Origin: Halobacteriales archaeon QH_7_66_36
Lineage (GTDB): Archaea; Halobacteriota; Halobacteria; Halobacteriales; Haloarculaceae
Reading direction: 5' to 3'
Assembly (NCBI GenBank): GCA_003021175.1
Contig: PXQV01000017.1
Coordinates: 62,001-126,000, forward strand
DNA length: 64,000 nt
The position numbers and the translations under genes are program-made. The notes beneath the pieces are model-generated. The model ran no database searches. It was not told the DNA's origin and saw only the letters and a program-made list of their open reading frames with translations. Positions 16,452 through 25,512 of the stretch are shown in pieces. Each line of letters begins with the position of its first letter. Position 1 is the first letter of the stretch.

Positions 16452-17090
16452 TCAGGGTTGCCGCCAGCCGTCCGACCCGTACTCGTACACGCCGTCGAAG
16501 ATGCTGCGGAGCGTCGCGACGGTCTGTTCGTCGTGTGCCGCCGGGTCGAGATGGAAGTAGCCGACCGCACCCGCACTCTCGATGCGACCCGTCACCACGT
16601 GGACGAACTGGAACACGCGTTTCAGGTCGGCGAACTGCAACAGCGTCGTCAGCGAATCGAAGTGGACCGCCGTCGGCTTCGCGTCGCCCGACCACGACGA
16701 GAGACACTGGCTCAGTTTGATACCGAGACCGGTCAGGTCACCCGGCGACGAGATGGACGCAGTCGAGACGTTCGACGGCGGGCCGGTCGGACCGCTCCTG
16801 CCGTCGGCCACTGCACTTCGCTCTATCTCGCCGACGGCGATCACCGCCAGTCGGGACGGAAGGCCGCCGGCCGCGCGTCGCCAGTTCTGTGTCACCCGGC
16901 GGACGCTCTCGTCGAGAGCCACCGTGATGATGTCCGACTCGCTGGCCGCGGCTCCGGGTGGGGTGAGACACTTGGCCGAGACCGGGCGTTCCATCGGAGA
17001 CGACAGCAGCAGAACGTTCTCCCCCGGGGCTGGGGTTGGAACTATCTGAACGTCGTCGTCGGGTCGTCTGCTCGCCTCGGCCGATGTCAT
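16452..17090 (-). CDS. DUF7504-type RecA-fold protein
   Basis: The 212-residue haloarchaeal protein starts with a polar leader and then ENVLLLSSPMERPVSAKCLT, ESDIITVALDESVRRVTQNW, GLGIKLSQCLSSW, and TAVHFDSLTTLLQFADLKRVFQF followed by HVVTGRIESAGAVGYFHLDP. This is the degenerate RecA/KaiC-like layout I recall as DUF7504; no intact Walker A is present. Such proteins are often encoded near sensory kinases, but function is unknown. Confidence 0.78.
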   Translation of the reverse strand: MTSAEASRRPDDDVQIVPTPAPGENVLLLSSPMERPVSAKCLTPPGAAASESDIITVALDESVRRVTQNWRRAAGGLPSRLAVIAVGEIERSAVADGRSGPTGPPSNVSTASISSPGDLTGLGIKLSQCLSSWSGDAKPTAVHFDSLTTLLQFADLKRVFQFVHVVTGRIESAGAVGYFHLDPAAHDEQTVATLRSIFDGVYEYGSDGWRQP

Positions 17091-17301
17091 CTTGATCGGT
17101 CATAACGCTGTAGGGGCTTAAGTTGTCTCCCTCCGTTCTCAAGACGGGAATAACAACACGTTAATAACGTTGTACCGAGGCGGCTATCGAAATCGGGGTC
17201 CGGTCGGAGTTCGAAATGAGCCGCCGTGTTCGACGCGCCGCGGCCACCACCGACGGTCACGGCCGCCGGTGTTTAAAACTCGGGGCGCACTAAGTGGTCG
17301 T

Positions 17302-17472
17302 ATGGACACCGTACATCAGGGGCTCCGAGCCGGCGACATCGAGAAGGACACCTACGAACGGCTCATCTGTTCACACTGCGAGGCGTCGCTCGCCACGCAG
17401 GAGAATCCCGAAGGGGTCGGTAAGCTCCGGGCGTGTCCCGAGTGTGGTCGCGAGTACAAACAGATCAGCTGA
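17302..17472 (+). CDS. HVO_0758-type small zinc-finger protein
   Basis: The 56-residue protein MDTVHQGLRAGDIEKDTYERL is followed by ICSHCEASL and ACPECGREYKQIS: two CxxC knuckles in the order of the HVO_0758 zinc-finger family of haloarchaea. The start is an internal ATG, because upstream sequence of the open frame is non-coding in character. A TTTAAA element at 17273-17278 supports transcription from here. Confidence 0.85.
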   Translation: MDTVHQGLRAGDIEKDTYERLICSHCEASLATQENPEGVGKLRACPECGREYKQIS

Positions 17473-17565
17473 GCCGCGCACCCGCATTCGGACCCGTCGC
17501 CAGCCGGCAGACCGGCGAGACTGCCGTCTCTATCTCGCAGCAATACCATCGCGTCATCGACTGAC

Positions 17566-18636
17566 TTACTCGAAGATGGCGTCGAACGCCTCTGCGCCGA
17601 GCGGCTGGTACTCGCCCGCGGCGACGTTCTCGGCGACGTGGTCGGGCGACCCCATCCCGACCAGCGAGCAGGTCACGCCGGGGGCCGACCGCGCGAAGTT
17701 GATGGCGCGCTGCGCGCTCGTCTCGCCGTCCAGTCGGGCGGCGACGGCCTCCGGCAGTCCGGCGGTGAGTTCTCCCTGCATCAGCGGCACGCTGGTGAAC
17801 ACGTCGAGTCCAGCCTCGTGTGCAAACCACAGTGCGCTCTGCGGGCCGTCACCGGGGTGGCTCTCGACCGTGAACGCGTCCGCCATCTGGACGCTGAACG
17901 GGAGTTGCACCGCGCGGAAGCCGGTCGATGTCGTTCCCGCCGCGTCGGAGGCGGCCCGCGCCCGGCGAACGACCTCCGGCAGGGAGAGATACGACGGATG
18001 GCCGTCCGGAACGCGGAACGCCTCCCAGCTCGCCACCCCGTAGTGGCGAACGTCGCCCGCGGCGACCCGCCCTTCGAGTCGCGTAAAGGTTGCTTCGAGT
18101 TCGTCGTACACCGTCTCGCGGTCGCGCTCCTCCAGTTGCGTCTCCGGGTTGTGGACGTAGTAGAGGTCGATCGTGTCGAGGCCGAGGTTGGCAAGCGAGC
18201 GGTCGAGTTGGTCGTCGACGTAGCCGGGCGCGATGCAGTTGCCGCTGACGAACTCCTCGGCGTGGTCGGGGTACTCCTCGCGGACGTACGTGCCCGGGTC
18301 CGCGGGTCGGGCACCGTCGAAGGGGACGAACCCGCCTTTCGTCGTGATAAGGACGGCATCGCGGTCCACGTCGGCGGCGTCGAGCGCGCGACCGACGACC
18401 CGTTCCGAGCGCTGACACCGGTAGTTGATTGCCGTGTCGACGACGTTCACGCCGCTCTCCAGTGCCGCGACGATGCTCTCGTGGTACTGCTCGTCTCGCG
18501 CGTCCGTCGGCTCACCCAGATACGTGCCGATGCCCAGAGAGGAGACGAGTCCGTCGCCGAACCGGCGGAAGTAGGTGCGCGCGAACGTCTCGTGGAAGCG
18601 GTTCCGATAGCTCCACGTCGCGTCGCGGGTAGCCAT
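17566..18636 (-). CDS. Aldo/keto reductase
   Basis: The 356-residue NADPH-type oxidoreductase has a TIM-barrel fold. The catalytic tetrad is visible: Asp and Tyr in NVVDTAINYR, Lys in LITTKGGF, His in DLYYVHNPE. Further family signatures are DQLDRSLANLGLDTIDLYYV and the C-terminal ARSAPGVTCSLVGMGSPDHV. The insert after the active-site lysine (PFDGARPADPGTYVREEYPD) is longer than usual. The substrate is unknown. Confidence 0.93.
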   Translation of the reverse strand: MATRDATWSYRNRFHETFARTYFRRFGDGLVSSLGIGTYLGEPTDARDEQYHESIVAALESGVNVVDTAINYRCQRSERVVGRALDAADVDRDAVLITTKGGFVPFDGARPADPGTYVREEYPDHAEEFVSGNCIAPGYVDDQLDRSLANLGLDTIDLYYVHNPETQLEERDRETVYDELEATFTRLEGRVAAGDVRHYGVASWEAFRVPDGHPSYLSLPEVVRRARAASDAAGTTSTGFRAVQLPFSVQMADAFTVESHPGDGPQSALWFAHEAGLDVFTSVPLMQGELTAGLPEAVAARLDGETSAQRAINFARSAPGVTCSLVGMGSPDHVAENVAAGEYQPLGAEAFDAIFE

Positions 18637-18678
18637 GTCCGGCGTTCGGCGCGCCGGCGCAAAACGTCGGCGGTACGG

Positions 18679-19920
18679 TCAGGCGAGCTTACCCTCCATC
18701 ACGTCGAACAGTCGGTCGCGGAGCGGTGCCGCACCGGCGTCTGACTGCCGGGAGCCGACTGGAATCTGACCGCCGCCCGTTCGCGCGTGGCCGCCGGCGG
18801 TCGCTCCCCGGCGACCGTCGACCGCTCGCTCCAGCGCCATCCCGACGTGGACACGGTCGTCGCGCGACCGGGCCGAGAGGTGGTAGGTGCCGTCCTTCTG
18901 TCCGAAGACGGCGACCGTCGTCACGCCTTCGAGCCGAAGCAGTTCGTCGGCCGCCTGCGGGATGGCGTCTACGTTCGACACGGGGCCGACGTCGCTGACC
19001 GCGACCGGCGAGCGCACGACGCGCTCCTGAACCGTTCGGGCGCGGATCTCCAGCGTCTCCGGGTCCATCGGCGGGTCGGCGATGCGCGCCAGCGCGTCCC
19101 GGTCGACGCCGGGGTGGAGATACGCACAGCAGTCGTACTCGGCCGGCGAACAGCCGCGAGTGAGATCGGCGGTGTCCGTCCGCACACCGCACAGGAGCGC
19201 GGTCGCAATCTGCGGCGGGAGGGTGTTGCTTCCGGCGGGGTCGACAGCGGCCGCGTCGCTCGTCCCCGGATCTACGGGAATGTCGCCGACCGCTGCCGGC
19301 TCGACTGCCGGTCGAAACCCGAGCGTTCGGAAGTACTCGGTGACGATGGTCGACGTCGACCCATAGTCCGGGCGAACGTCGGTGAACTCGGTGCCGCTCC
19401 CCTCGCCGTGGTGGTGGTCGACGACCGCGAGTGGGTCGAGACGTTCGGCGTCATCGAGCCCACGAACGGTGTTGTGGTCGATGAGGACGACCGGGACAGA
19501 CGGCAGGTCGGCGGCACGTTCGATCCGCTCGAAGTCGGTGTCGAGCACCGCGCGGAAGGCCCGGTTCTCCTGATGGCGGATCTCGCCGGGGTAGTGTACC
19601 GTCGCGTCCGTCCCGGCGGTCGCGGCGAGGTGGGCGACGCCGAGTGCCGCCCCCATCGCGTCCGGGTCCGGGTCGGGATGCATCACCACTGCGACGGCGT
19701 CGTGGTCGGCGAGCACCTGCCGCAGACGCTCTCCCGGCGGTGGCTCCGCGAGTCGCTCCCGCACGCGTCTCGCGATCCAGGCCGTCAGCACGGCACCCGC
19801 CGCGAGCACAGCGACCCCACCGGCGCCGACGATAACGCCCCACAGGAGCGATGGTCGCTGCTCGACGAGCATCCGCAGGGTAGCCCCGACTGCGTTCGCC
19901 GGAACGGCGACCGGTGACAT
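18679..19920 (-). CDS. Membrane-anchored DHH-family phosphoesterase
   Basis: The 413-residue protein has an N-terminal transmembrane helix (about 25-50, SLLWGVIVGAGGVAVLAAGA), then the DHH domain: VVMHPDPDPDAMGAALGVA, VVLIDHNTV, LAVVDHHHGEGSG and the DHHA1 motif GGHARTGGGQIPVG near the end. The family includes oligoribonuclease and cyclic-di-nucleotide or pAp phosphatases; the metal ligands are all present. The anchor suggests action at the inner face of the membrane. The substrate is not fixed by the sequence. Confidence 0.9.
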   Translation of the reverse strand: MSPVAVPANAVGATLRMLVEQRPSLLWGVIVGAGGVAVLAAGAVLTAWIARRVRERLAEPPPGERLRQVLADHDAVAVVMHPDPDPDAMGAALGVAHLAATAGTDATVHYPGEIRHQENRAFRAVLDTDFERIERAADLPSVPVVLIDHNTVRGLDDAERLDPLAVVDHHHGEGSGTEFTDVRPDYGSTSTIVTEYFRTLGFRPAVEPAAVGDIPVDPGTSDAAAVDPAGSNTLPPQIATALLCGVRTDTADLTRGCSPAEYDCCAYLHPGVDRDALARIADPPMDPETLEIRARTVQERVVRSPVAVSDVGPVSNVDAIPQAADELLRLEGVTTVAVFGQKDGTYHLSARSRDDRVHVGMALERAVDGRRGATAGGHARTGGGQIPVGSRQSDAGAAPLRDRLFDVMEGKLA

Positions 19921-19970
19921 GTCGGTTACCGGTCTCTATCCTCGCATCGAACAAGTAACTTCCCGCCGCG

Positions 19971-20849
19971 TTACTCGGCGTGCGCGTCGACCGCCGCCCG
20001 ATACCCCTCGCGAAACGTCGGATACTCGAGCTCGTAGCCCAACTCGCGGAGCAGTCCGTTCGAGACGCGCTTGCTCGTCTGTATCCGGCGTTCCGCCGCC
20101 TCCGAGAGGTCGCTCGCGGCGAGTCGCTCTGCTTTCGTCTGCTTCTCGGGCCTGCTCACGTCACAGGCGTCCGCGAGCCAGTCAGCGAAGTCGTGTTTCG
20201 ACACTGGCTCGTCGTCGACGACGTTGACGACCGATTCGTCGACGCCGCCGAGGAGAAACTCGACAGCACCAGCGGCATCGATGCGGTGAACCATATTTAG
20301 ATAGCCGGCCGTCACCGGCCCCTTCAGATACCGCTCCAGTCGGTAGCGGTCCGGACCGTAGAGGCCAGCGAACCGGGCGACCGTTCCGTCGATGCCGCGC
20401 TCGTCGGCGTACGCCGTAGCGAGTCGCTCCGCCTCGGCGAGCACCTCGGTCTTCGCAGTCGTCGGCTCGATGGGCGTCGACTCGTCCACGAACGCGCCGT
20501 CGTGGTCGCCGTAGACGCCGGTCGAGGAGGTGTACACCAGTTTGTCGGGCGAATTTGCGCGGTCAGCGAACGCGTCGATGGCCGTCCGGAGGCCGTCGAC
20601 GTACACCTCGCGGGCGGCAGACGCGCCGCGTCCGCCCGACGAGGCGGCGAACACGAGCGCGTCTGCGTCGGGCACGGCCGCGAGATCGTCGGGATCGGTC
20701 ACGTCTGTCCGGACTGCCTCCGCACCGGCGTCGCGGACCGAATCGAGATCGGACCGACGGACCCCGACCACGTCGTGAGTCGGTGTGAGTCGGCGGGCGA
20801 GCGCCAACCCGACGTAGCCACAGCCGAGGATGACGACCCGCATACTCAT
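19971..20849 (-). CDS. NAD-dependent epimerase/dehydratase-family protein (SDR)
   Basis: The 292-residue extended SDR has Rossmann motif VVILGCGYVGLALARRL at the N-terminus, DALVFAAS, then YTSSTGVYGDHDGAFVDEST with the YTSSTGVYG active-site strand and AETERL-like helix (LAEAERLATAYADERG). MVHRIDAAGA closes the substrate region. The catalytic YxxxK is degenerate, as in the YeeZ-type subgroup. The ATG overlaps the stop of the DUF5791-like gene by four bases, placing it at the end of the pilus-like operon. Confidence 0.9.
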   Translation of the reverse strand: MSMRVVILGCGYVGLALARRLTPTHDVVGVRRSDLDSVRDAGAEAVRTDVTDPDDLAAVPDADALVFAASSGGRGASAAREVYVDGLRTAIDAFADRANSPDKLVYTSSTGVYGDHDGAFVDESTPIEPTTAKTEVLAEAERLATAYADERGIDGTVARFAGLYGPDRYRLERYLKGPVTAGYLNMVHRIDAAGAVEFLLGGVDESVVNVVDDEPVSKHDFADWLADACDVSRPEKQTKAERLAASDLSEAAERRIQTSKRVSNGLLRELGYELEYPTFREGYRAAVDAHAE

Positions 20850-21271
20850 TCGAGCCGCGACTGGATCGTCGCGTGTAACACGGCGAACTCCCGGAGCGTC
20901 ATCGGAAATCGCCCCTCCAGCTTCGATTGGATCTCGCGCGGTTCGAGGTCGCCGTCGGCGGCCGCCGCGAGCGCATCCACGTCGAGGACGGCCCGCGACA
21001 TCCCAATCATCAGCGCGTCTCGCGACAGCGCGACGATATCCGCCGCCGTGTCCGGTTCGGTCGTTGCGAGTACGCTGGCGGCTTCCTCCAGCGTCAGCTC
21101 GGGCGCGTCACCGGCGACGAGCGCCTCCAGCGTCGCCGGGTCGACATCCGTCTCGGCGGCGACAGACTCAACGCCGCCCTGCTCGACTACGGCGACGAGC
21201 TCAGATTCGAGCGCGTCGTACAGCTCCGCGCCCGTGTGCGTCCCGGGATCGGAGACGAGTTCGTGGAACAT
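20846..21271 (-). CDS. DUF5791-like haloarchaeal protein
   Basis: The 141-residue acidic helical protein starts MFHELVSDPGTHTGAELYDA and ends PMTLREFAVLHATIQSRLE. The segment GVESVAAETDVDPATLEALV, then APELTLEEAASVLAT, reads like a helix-turn-helix pair. I recall this pattern as DUF5791; function unknown. Its 5' 71 bases overlap the 3' end of the large DUF7286-like gene, and its stop overlaps the SDR start. Confidence 0.78.
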   Translation of the reverse strand: MFHELVSDPGTHTGAELYDALESELVAVVEQGGVESVAAETDVDPATLEALVAGDAPELTLEEAASVLATTEPDTAADIVALSRDALMIGMSRAVLDVDALAAAADGDLEPREIQSKLEGRFPMTLREFAVLHATIQSRLE

Positions 21272-24200
21272 GGACCGCGGTACGCGACGGCATGTTAAGA
21301 GCCTTCGAGTTTCGCTCGTCCCAGCCGGACGAGCGCTCGTCGGCGTTTCCGTCGGTGTCGCCGACGCCCTGTCCCCCCGGGGGAACGACGACGACCACCG
21401 CCGTCCGGAGGCTGAGGTCGACTTCCGAGGCGCGGCCGGCGCGCTCGCCCACGCCATCGCCGTTCCAGTCGATGCGGACTGGATCGCCGTCGCGCACGTA
21501 TTCGAGCGCACGGCCGGTGCCGCCGTCGCGGACTCGAACGGCGAACCGGTCGTACGCGCCGGACGCCTCCACGAGCCAGACGTTGGTCGTGACGTACCAG
21601 TAGGCGGGTACTGGCGTGACCGGCAGGCCTGCAGGAACACGTGCGAGCGACCGGCCGAGCCGGCGTTCGACGCGGTCGAGCGCCGCGTCCCCTGCCCGTT
21701 CCGCGGCTCGCTTCGCGGCCTCACGGGCGACGCGCCTCGTCACGCGAGTGTTCGCTTCCACGACCGACTGGCTGACGCCTCCCCCTGCGGCCGCCGCACG
21801 CAGCTCCAGTCGGAGGGTATCGCGCGCCTCGACACTGGCGAACGCGTCGGGATACTGTCGGACCGCGACCTCGGCGACTGCGTCGGCGGCGGAGCCGTTC
21901 GCCATCGCGAGGGCACGTGCCGCCGGCGAGTTCCAGCGCGAGAGACCGGTCGCGACGACGCGTTTTCGGTCAGTCGTCGAACTCCCGACACCGGCCGCAC
22001 GCAGAACCCGACGGAACCGAGTGCGGCGGCGCGTGACGGCTCCCGTCACTGCGCGCCGCAACTCGTCTCGCCGGTCGTCGAGCTGCTCGTCGGTCGTGGT
22101 CGTCGCGAGTCGGTTGGTGGCTCGAAGTGCGAGAGCGGCGGTCCGCGGTCGCGTGCGTCGCTTGCCGAACAGTTCGCCTACGACGCCGTCGGCCACGTCG
22201 CCGTAGGGAGCCGTGAAGACGTTCACGTTGCGGGCCGCGAGGGGCCGGTACGATCCTGTCCCCGTCGCGTCAGTTGCCCGCCTCGGCACGTCGGACAGTG
22301 AAAGGTACGCCGGCGCACCGTTGACAGCGAGGTCGTATCGCCCCACGTCACCGGTCGGGTGTGAGTTGGCATCCCCAGCCGCTCGCCGCGCCGACAACAG
22401 TGCTCCTAGCCGCTCTCGGGAGAGCCCGTGGTCGGCGAGCGCGTCGTCGAACCGCTCGCCTGCGTCTCGATTATCAGCGGCCCGCGCTTCCAAGCGCCCG
22501 ATGACCGCGTCGACGTACGCAGCGCGAGCCGCGACGCGGGCACGGGCAGCGACGCCGTCGTAGCGGGCCGGCGGGTCGACGAACGACGCCCGCCGCTCCC
22601 GGAGTTTGGCGGCGAGTCGTCCGGCAGGGTCGACCCGATACGTCCCCACAGCGCCCCGTTCGACCGTGACAGACACGGCTCGGATCCGCTCGCGAAGCGC
22701 CACCAGATCCCGGTACACCCACGCGCGGAGGTCGGGGGGCTGCTGACCGTCGACTGCGACCCGACGCGTTTCGACGCCGTCAGTCACGGCGCGACGTGCG
22801 AGCGCGTCGACACCGCCGTCGTCAGCGACGAGTTCGTCCGTCGCGATGGTCTCGACACCCGCCAAATTCGGGCCGTCGAGTGCGCCCGTACCAGCGTTGT
22901 GGACGGGTGACACCGGACGTGCGGGAGCCTGACCGCCGTCGTGGCGACCAACGACCGTAATCGACACACGGTACGCTCGCCTGACCGTCCGCGTCGTCCG
23001 TGTCGTCTCGTTACCGCGGCTCCACCGTCGAACAGTCGTGACGGTTTCGGCGACACGGCGACCGTCGGCGGAGAGGGTGTGCCACCGTCCGGGCGGGTCG
23101 GATTCGGGCGTCACGCGACCAGCGACCGATACGTCACGGCTCCGGCTCGTCGCGGTCAGCGTCCAGCCCTCACCCGCTGGTGCGGTTCGACCGCGTGCAT
23201 CGACGCTGCGTTCCACAACCTCGACCCGTCGCTCGGCTGTGGTTCGGTAGACGCCATCCAAGACAGAGGCGAGTCGTCCGTCCGTGAAGCGTCGGAACGC
23301 CTCATCTGCGGTCCGATTCACGCCCACCCGGAGCGTGTCATTAGTTCCGACGCTCTCTCCGGAGACGGCCAGCGGATCGACCGTCGATCCCGGCGTAGCT
23401 GTATCTGCCACTTCGATGAGTGCCGTCGCCTCCTCGGACGACGCGCCGGTCCCGACGAGCAAATCTGTCCCGGCGGTTCGCGTAGCCGCGGTACCGGTCG
23501 CGCGGGCGGCAGCACCGTCGGCCGCGCCGAAGACAGCGCGCTGCTCGGCGAGCAGTGCGCTGTTCGTCGCGACCGCCACGTGTCGGTTCGCGACTACGTT
23601 CGCAATCGGAGCACCGCCGTACTGTGCCAGCCCGCGAGTCCACGCCAGCGCGTAGAGGCGCGCGGTCGTGCGTCGCGCCAAGCCGGGGCGGGTTGCGTCC
23701 GCATCGAGCCGCCGGTCGTACCGCGTCGTTCGCTCGTGGAGCAGAAGGACGGGCGAGGCGACTACCACCGACGGAGAGACGGTCGTCCGCTCGACGATCC
23801 GATCGCCGCGAGAAGCGGTGAGCGTCACGTCGTCGACGCGGACTCGGACCGCAGTGCCGTTCGGGCCAGCCTGCTCGACGTGCACGCGGTCGAGTGCGCG
23901 ACGGAGGTGGGCCCGGGTCGAAAGCGGTGGGAGGGACGCGTTCACCCGCACGCCGTCGGCGCGAGTCACCGCCAGTCGCTCGCGGAGCGCGAGATACACC
24001 CGCAGTTCGAGCGCCGCGCGGAACGGATCGTCCTGCGCCGCGAGCGCTCGACCGAGCGTGGTGTTCGCCGGAGTGACGACCGGATTCGCCGCGGCCTCGC
24101 GGGCCGCGTGCCGGGTCGCGTCTCGAAGCAACCCCCCGAGTTCGGTTTCCGCCTCGTCGAACGCTGCTTCCGTCGCTGGCTCCCTAATCGGAGTGACACC

Positions 24201-24284
24201 ACCGAGCGCCCCGGAGAGCGTCGCGCTGCTGACCAGCAGTAGCACGCCTGCGAGCGCGAACGGGATCCGTGCGCGGTCGTTCAC
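21201..24284 (-). CDS. Large DUF7286-like membrane-anchored protein of the pilus operon
   Basis: This is a 1,027-residue protein. The GTG at 24284 overlaps the previous stop as GTGA. The N-terminus NDRARIPFALAGVLLLVSSA is a single hydrophobic helix after a basic/polar head, like a class III (prepilin) signal. A long arginine/alanine-rich exterior region follows. A second hydrophobic region near the end (AVVVVVPPGGQGVGD) resembles a C-terminal anchor. It matches my recollection of DUF7286, seen downstream of haloarchaeal GspE/TadC genes. The last about 38 residues beyond DERSSGW look non-conserved and overlap the next gene, suggesting stop-codon loss. Confidence 0.8.
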   Translation of the reverse strand: MNDRARIPFALAGVLLLVSSATLSGALGGVTPIREPATEAAFDEAETELGGLLRDATRHAAREAAANPVVTPANTTLGRALAAQDDPFRAALELRVYLALRERLAVTRADGVRVNASLPPLSTRAHLRRALDRVHVEQAGPNGTAVRVRVDDVTLTASRGDRIVERTTVSPSVVVASPVLLLHERTTRYDRRLDADATRPGLARRTTARLYALAWTRGLAQYGGAPIANVVANRHVAVATNSALLAEQRAVFGAADGAAARATGTAATRTAGTDLLVGTGASSEEATALIEVADTATPGSTVDPLAVSGESVGTNDTLRVGVNRTADEAFRRFTDGRLASVLDGVYRTTAERRVEVVERSVDARGRTAPAGEGWTLTATSRSRDVSVAGRVTPESDPPGRWHTLSADGRRVAETVTTVRRWSRGNETTRTTRTVRRAYRVSITVVGRHDGGQAPARPVSPVHNAGTGALDGPNLAGVETIATDELVADDGGVDALARRAVTDGVETRRVAVDGQQPPDLRAWVYRDLVALRERIRAVSVTVERGAVGTYRVDPAGRLAAKLRERRASFVDPPARYDGVAARARVAARAAYVDAVIGRLEARAADNRDAGERFDDALADHGLSRERLGALLSARRAAGDANSHPTGDVGRYDLAVNGAPAYLSLSDVPRRATDATGTGSYRPLAARNVNVFTAPYGDVADGVVGELFGKRRTRPRTAALALRATNRLATTTTDEQLDDRRDELRRAVTGAVTRRRTRFRRVLRAAGVGSSTTDRKRVVATGLSRWNSPAARALAMANGSAADAVAEVAVRQYPDAFASVEARDTLRLELRAAAAGGGVSQSVVEANTRVTRRVAREAAKRAAERAGDAALDRVERRLGRSLARVPAGLPVTPVPAYWYVTTNVWLVEASGAYDRFAVRVRDGGTGRALEYVRDGDPVRIDWNGDGVGERAGRASEVDLSLRTAVVVVVPPGGQGVGDTDGNADERSSGWDERNSKALNMPSRTAVHVPRTRLRSRDAHGRGAVRRARI

Positions 24285-25135
24285 GCCGACCACCGTCGGA
24301 CGACGATTCGAACGCGGCCACTCTGCACCGCGCGTGCGGCCGCAGTCGGCGACGCGACCCGGTCGCGCAGCGTCGGTTCCAGTCTGTCCACGAGTGCGGT
24401 TCGGAGCCACGCGTTCGCAGCCGACGCGTTGCCGCGGGCGACGGCCGTCGAGACGTCCGTCCCCAGTAGCGCAGCAAGTCGGTGGTAACGGCGCGCCGCG
24501 ATCCGGTCGGTCGGGTAGTCGGCAGCGAGCGCGCCGGTCATACCGTCACGGGGCACCAGCACGGCGAGCGTCGAGTCGGCGACGACGCGTGCGACACCCT
24601 CGTAGCCGGACCGGTTCGCCGCGGCGAGTGCAGCTTCCCGCGTGCCGGCGGCGTTCGTCGGCACGGTCAGCGTCCTGCTCGCGACGGACGCGTCCCGCGG
24701 CGGGGGTCGGCCGGCCGTCACGCGGCCGGCAATCGCCGCACTCTCGTACGGTCGCCACACCGCGACGACGTGCGTCCGAGGCGCGGTCGCGTTCGCGACT
24801 GCGGTCGCGACCGCCCGTTCCAGCCCGTCTCCGGTGTGGGTGATCGGCTGACCGTCGACGGTGGCGTTTCGCGTCGCCGCGCGAGCGAGGAGCGCGGCGA
24901 GTCGGCCGCGAGCGTGCCGCTCGAAGCCGACATCCCGGCGTGGAAACGTCTCGTCGTCCGCTCGGGGGGTGAGTCGGTAGTCGACCGACGCAGTCGACCG
25001 AGAGACGACCGTGGCGGCGGGGTCGGCGTCCGGCCCGGTCGTCGGTCCTGTCGGGACGGCGAGCGTCGTCGCCGCCGCGGAGACGAGCAACAGGAACAAC
25101 AGGGCGTCGAGGGCCGTGCTGACGCCGCGAGTCAC
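24281..25135 (-). CDS. DUF7284-like protein with prepilin-like N-terminus
   Basis: The 284-residue protein starts at GTG 25135 inside a GTGA overlap. The head TRGVSTALDALLFLLLVSAA has a basic-glycine step followed by about 20 hydrophobic residues, as in class III signal peptides. The rest is an exterior domain rich in Arg, Ala and Thr (RLTPRADDETFPRRDVGFER, ending RVRIVVRRWSA). Assignment to DUF7284 is from memory. It sits between the DUF7285-like and DUF7286-like genes with four-base overlaps on both sides, so the three are co-translated. Confidence 0.75.
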   Translation of the reverse strand: MTRGVSTALDALLFLLLVSAAATTLAVPTGPTTGPDADPAATVVSRSTASVDYRLTPRADDETFPRRDVGFERHARGRLAALLARAATRNATVDGQPITHTGDGLERAVATAVANATAPRTHVVAVWRPYESAAIAGRVTAGRPPPRDASVASRTLTVPTNAAGTREAALAAANRSGYEGVARVVADSTLAVLVPRDGMTGALAADYPTDRIAARRYHRLAALLGTDVSTAVARGNASAANAWLRTALVDRLEPTLRDRVASPTAAARAVQSGRVRIVVRRWSA

Positions 25136-25512
25136 CACACGACCACCCTGAGCCGGCCCGGGCGTGCCGTCGCCGGTCCGGTCCGGACCGGTAGCCGACG
25201 GCTGGCGCGCGCGGCGTGACTCGGCGGCGTCGGTCCGGTCGTCCACCGCAGGCTGCCGACCGCCAGCGAGGCGTTGAGCCGCGCGCTCTGTGGCCGCGAA
25301 ACGTCGCGCAGGCGGGCGGGCCGGGCGACGCCGTCTGGTGCAACCTCGTCGGTGACGATGCGCAGCGTCGCGTCGGGCTTCGGCTCGGACGACGGGAGCG
25401 CGTCGACGGCGAGACCGGCGTAGATGGAGAGACCGACACACACCGCCGCGACGGCGACGAGCGCGGCCAGCGGCTCCGTCACCCCTCTATCCGACGAGCG
25501 TGACATCGACAC
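25132..25512 (-). CDS. DUF7285-like small protein with prepilin-like N-terminus
   Basis: The 126-residue protein begins MSMSRSSDRGVTEPLAALVA followed by a hydrophobic run (VAAVCVGLSIYAGLAVDAL). The RG-V-T-E step before the hydrophobic helix resembles a class III cleavage site with a glutamate/proline in the conserved position. The exterior domain is short. The start could also be the second ATG at 25506. It overlaps the DUF7283-like gene by 26 bases. A minor pilin or pseudopilin role is inferred. Confidence 0.75.
   Translation of the reverse strand: MSMSRSSDRGVTEPLAALVAVAAVCVGLSIYAGLAVDALPSSEPKPDATLRIVTDEVAPDGVARPARLRDVSRPQSARLNASLAVGSLRWTTGPTPPSHAARASRRLPVRTGPATARPGRLRVVVW

Noticed and set aside
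21616-22206. Serine/arginine-rich plus-strand frame resembling a low-complexity protein
   Set aside because: Antisense frame of the large pilus-operon gene, produced by its codon bias.
20502-22301. 599-codon plus-strand frame
   Set aside because: Antisense to the SDR, DUF5791-like and DUF7286-like genes; no motif.
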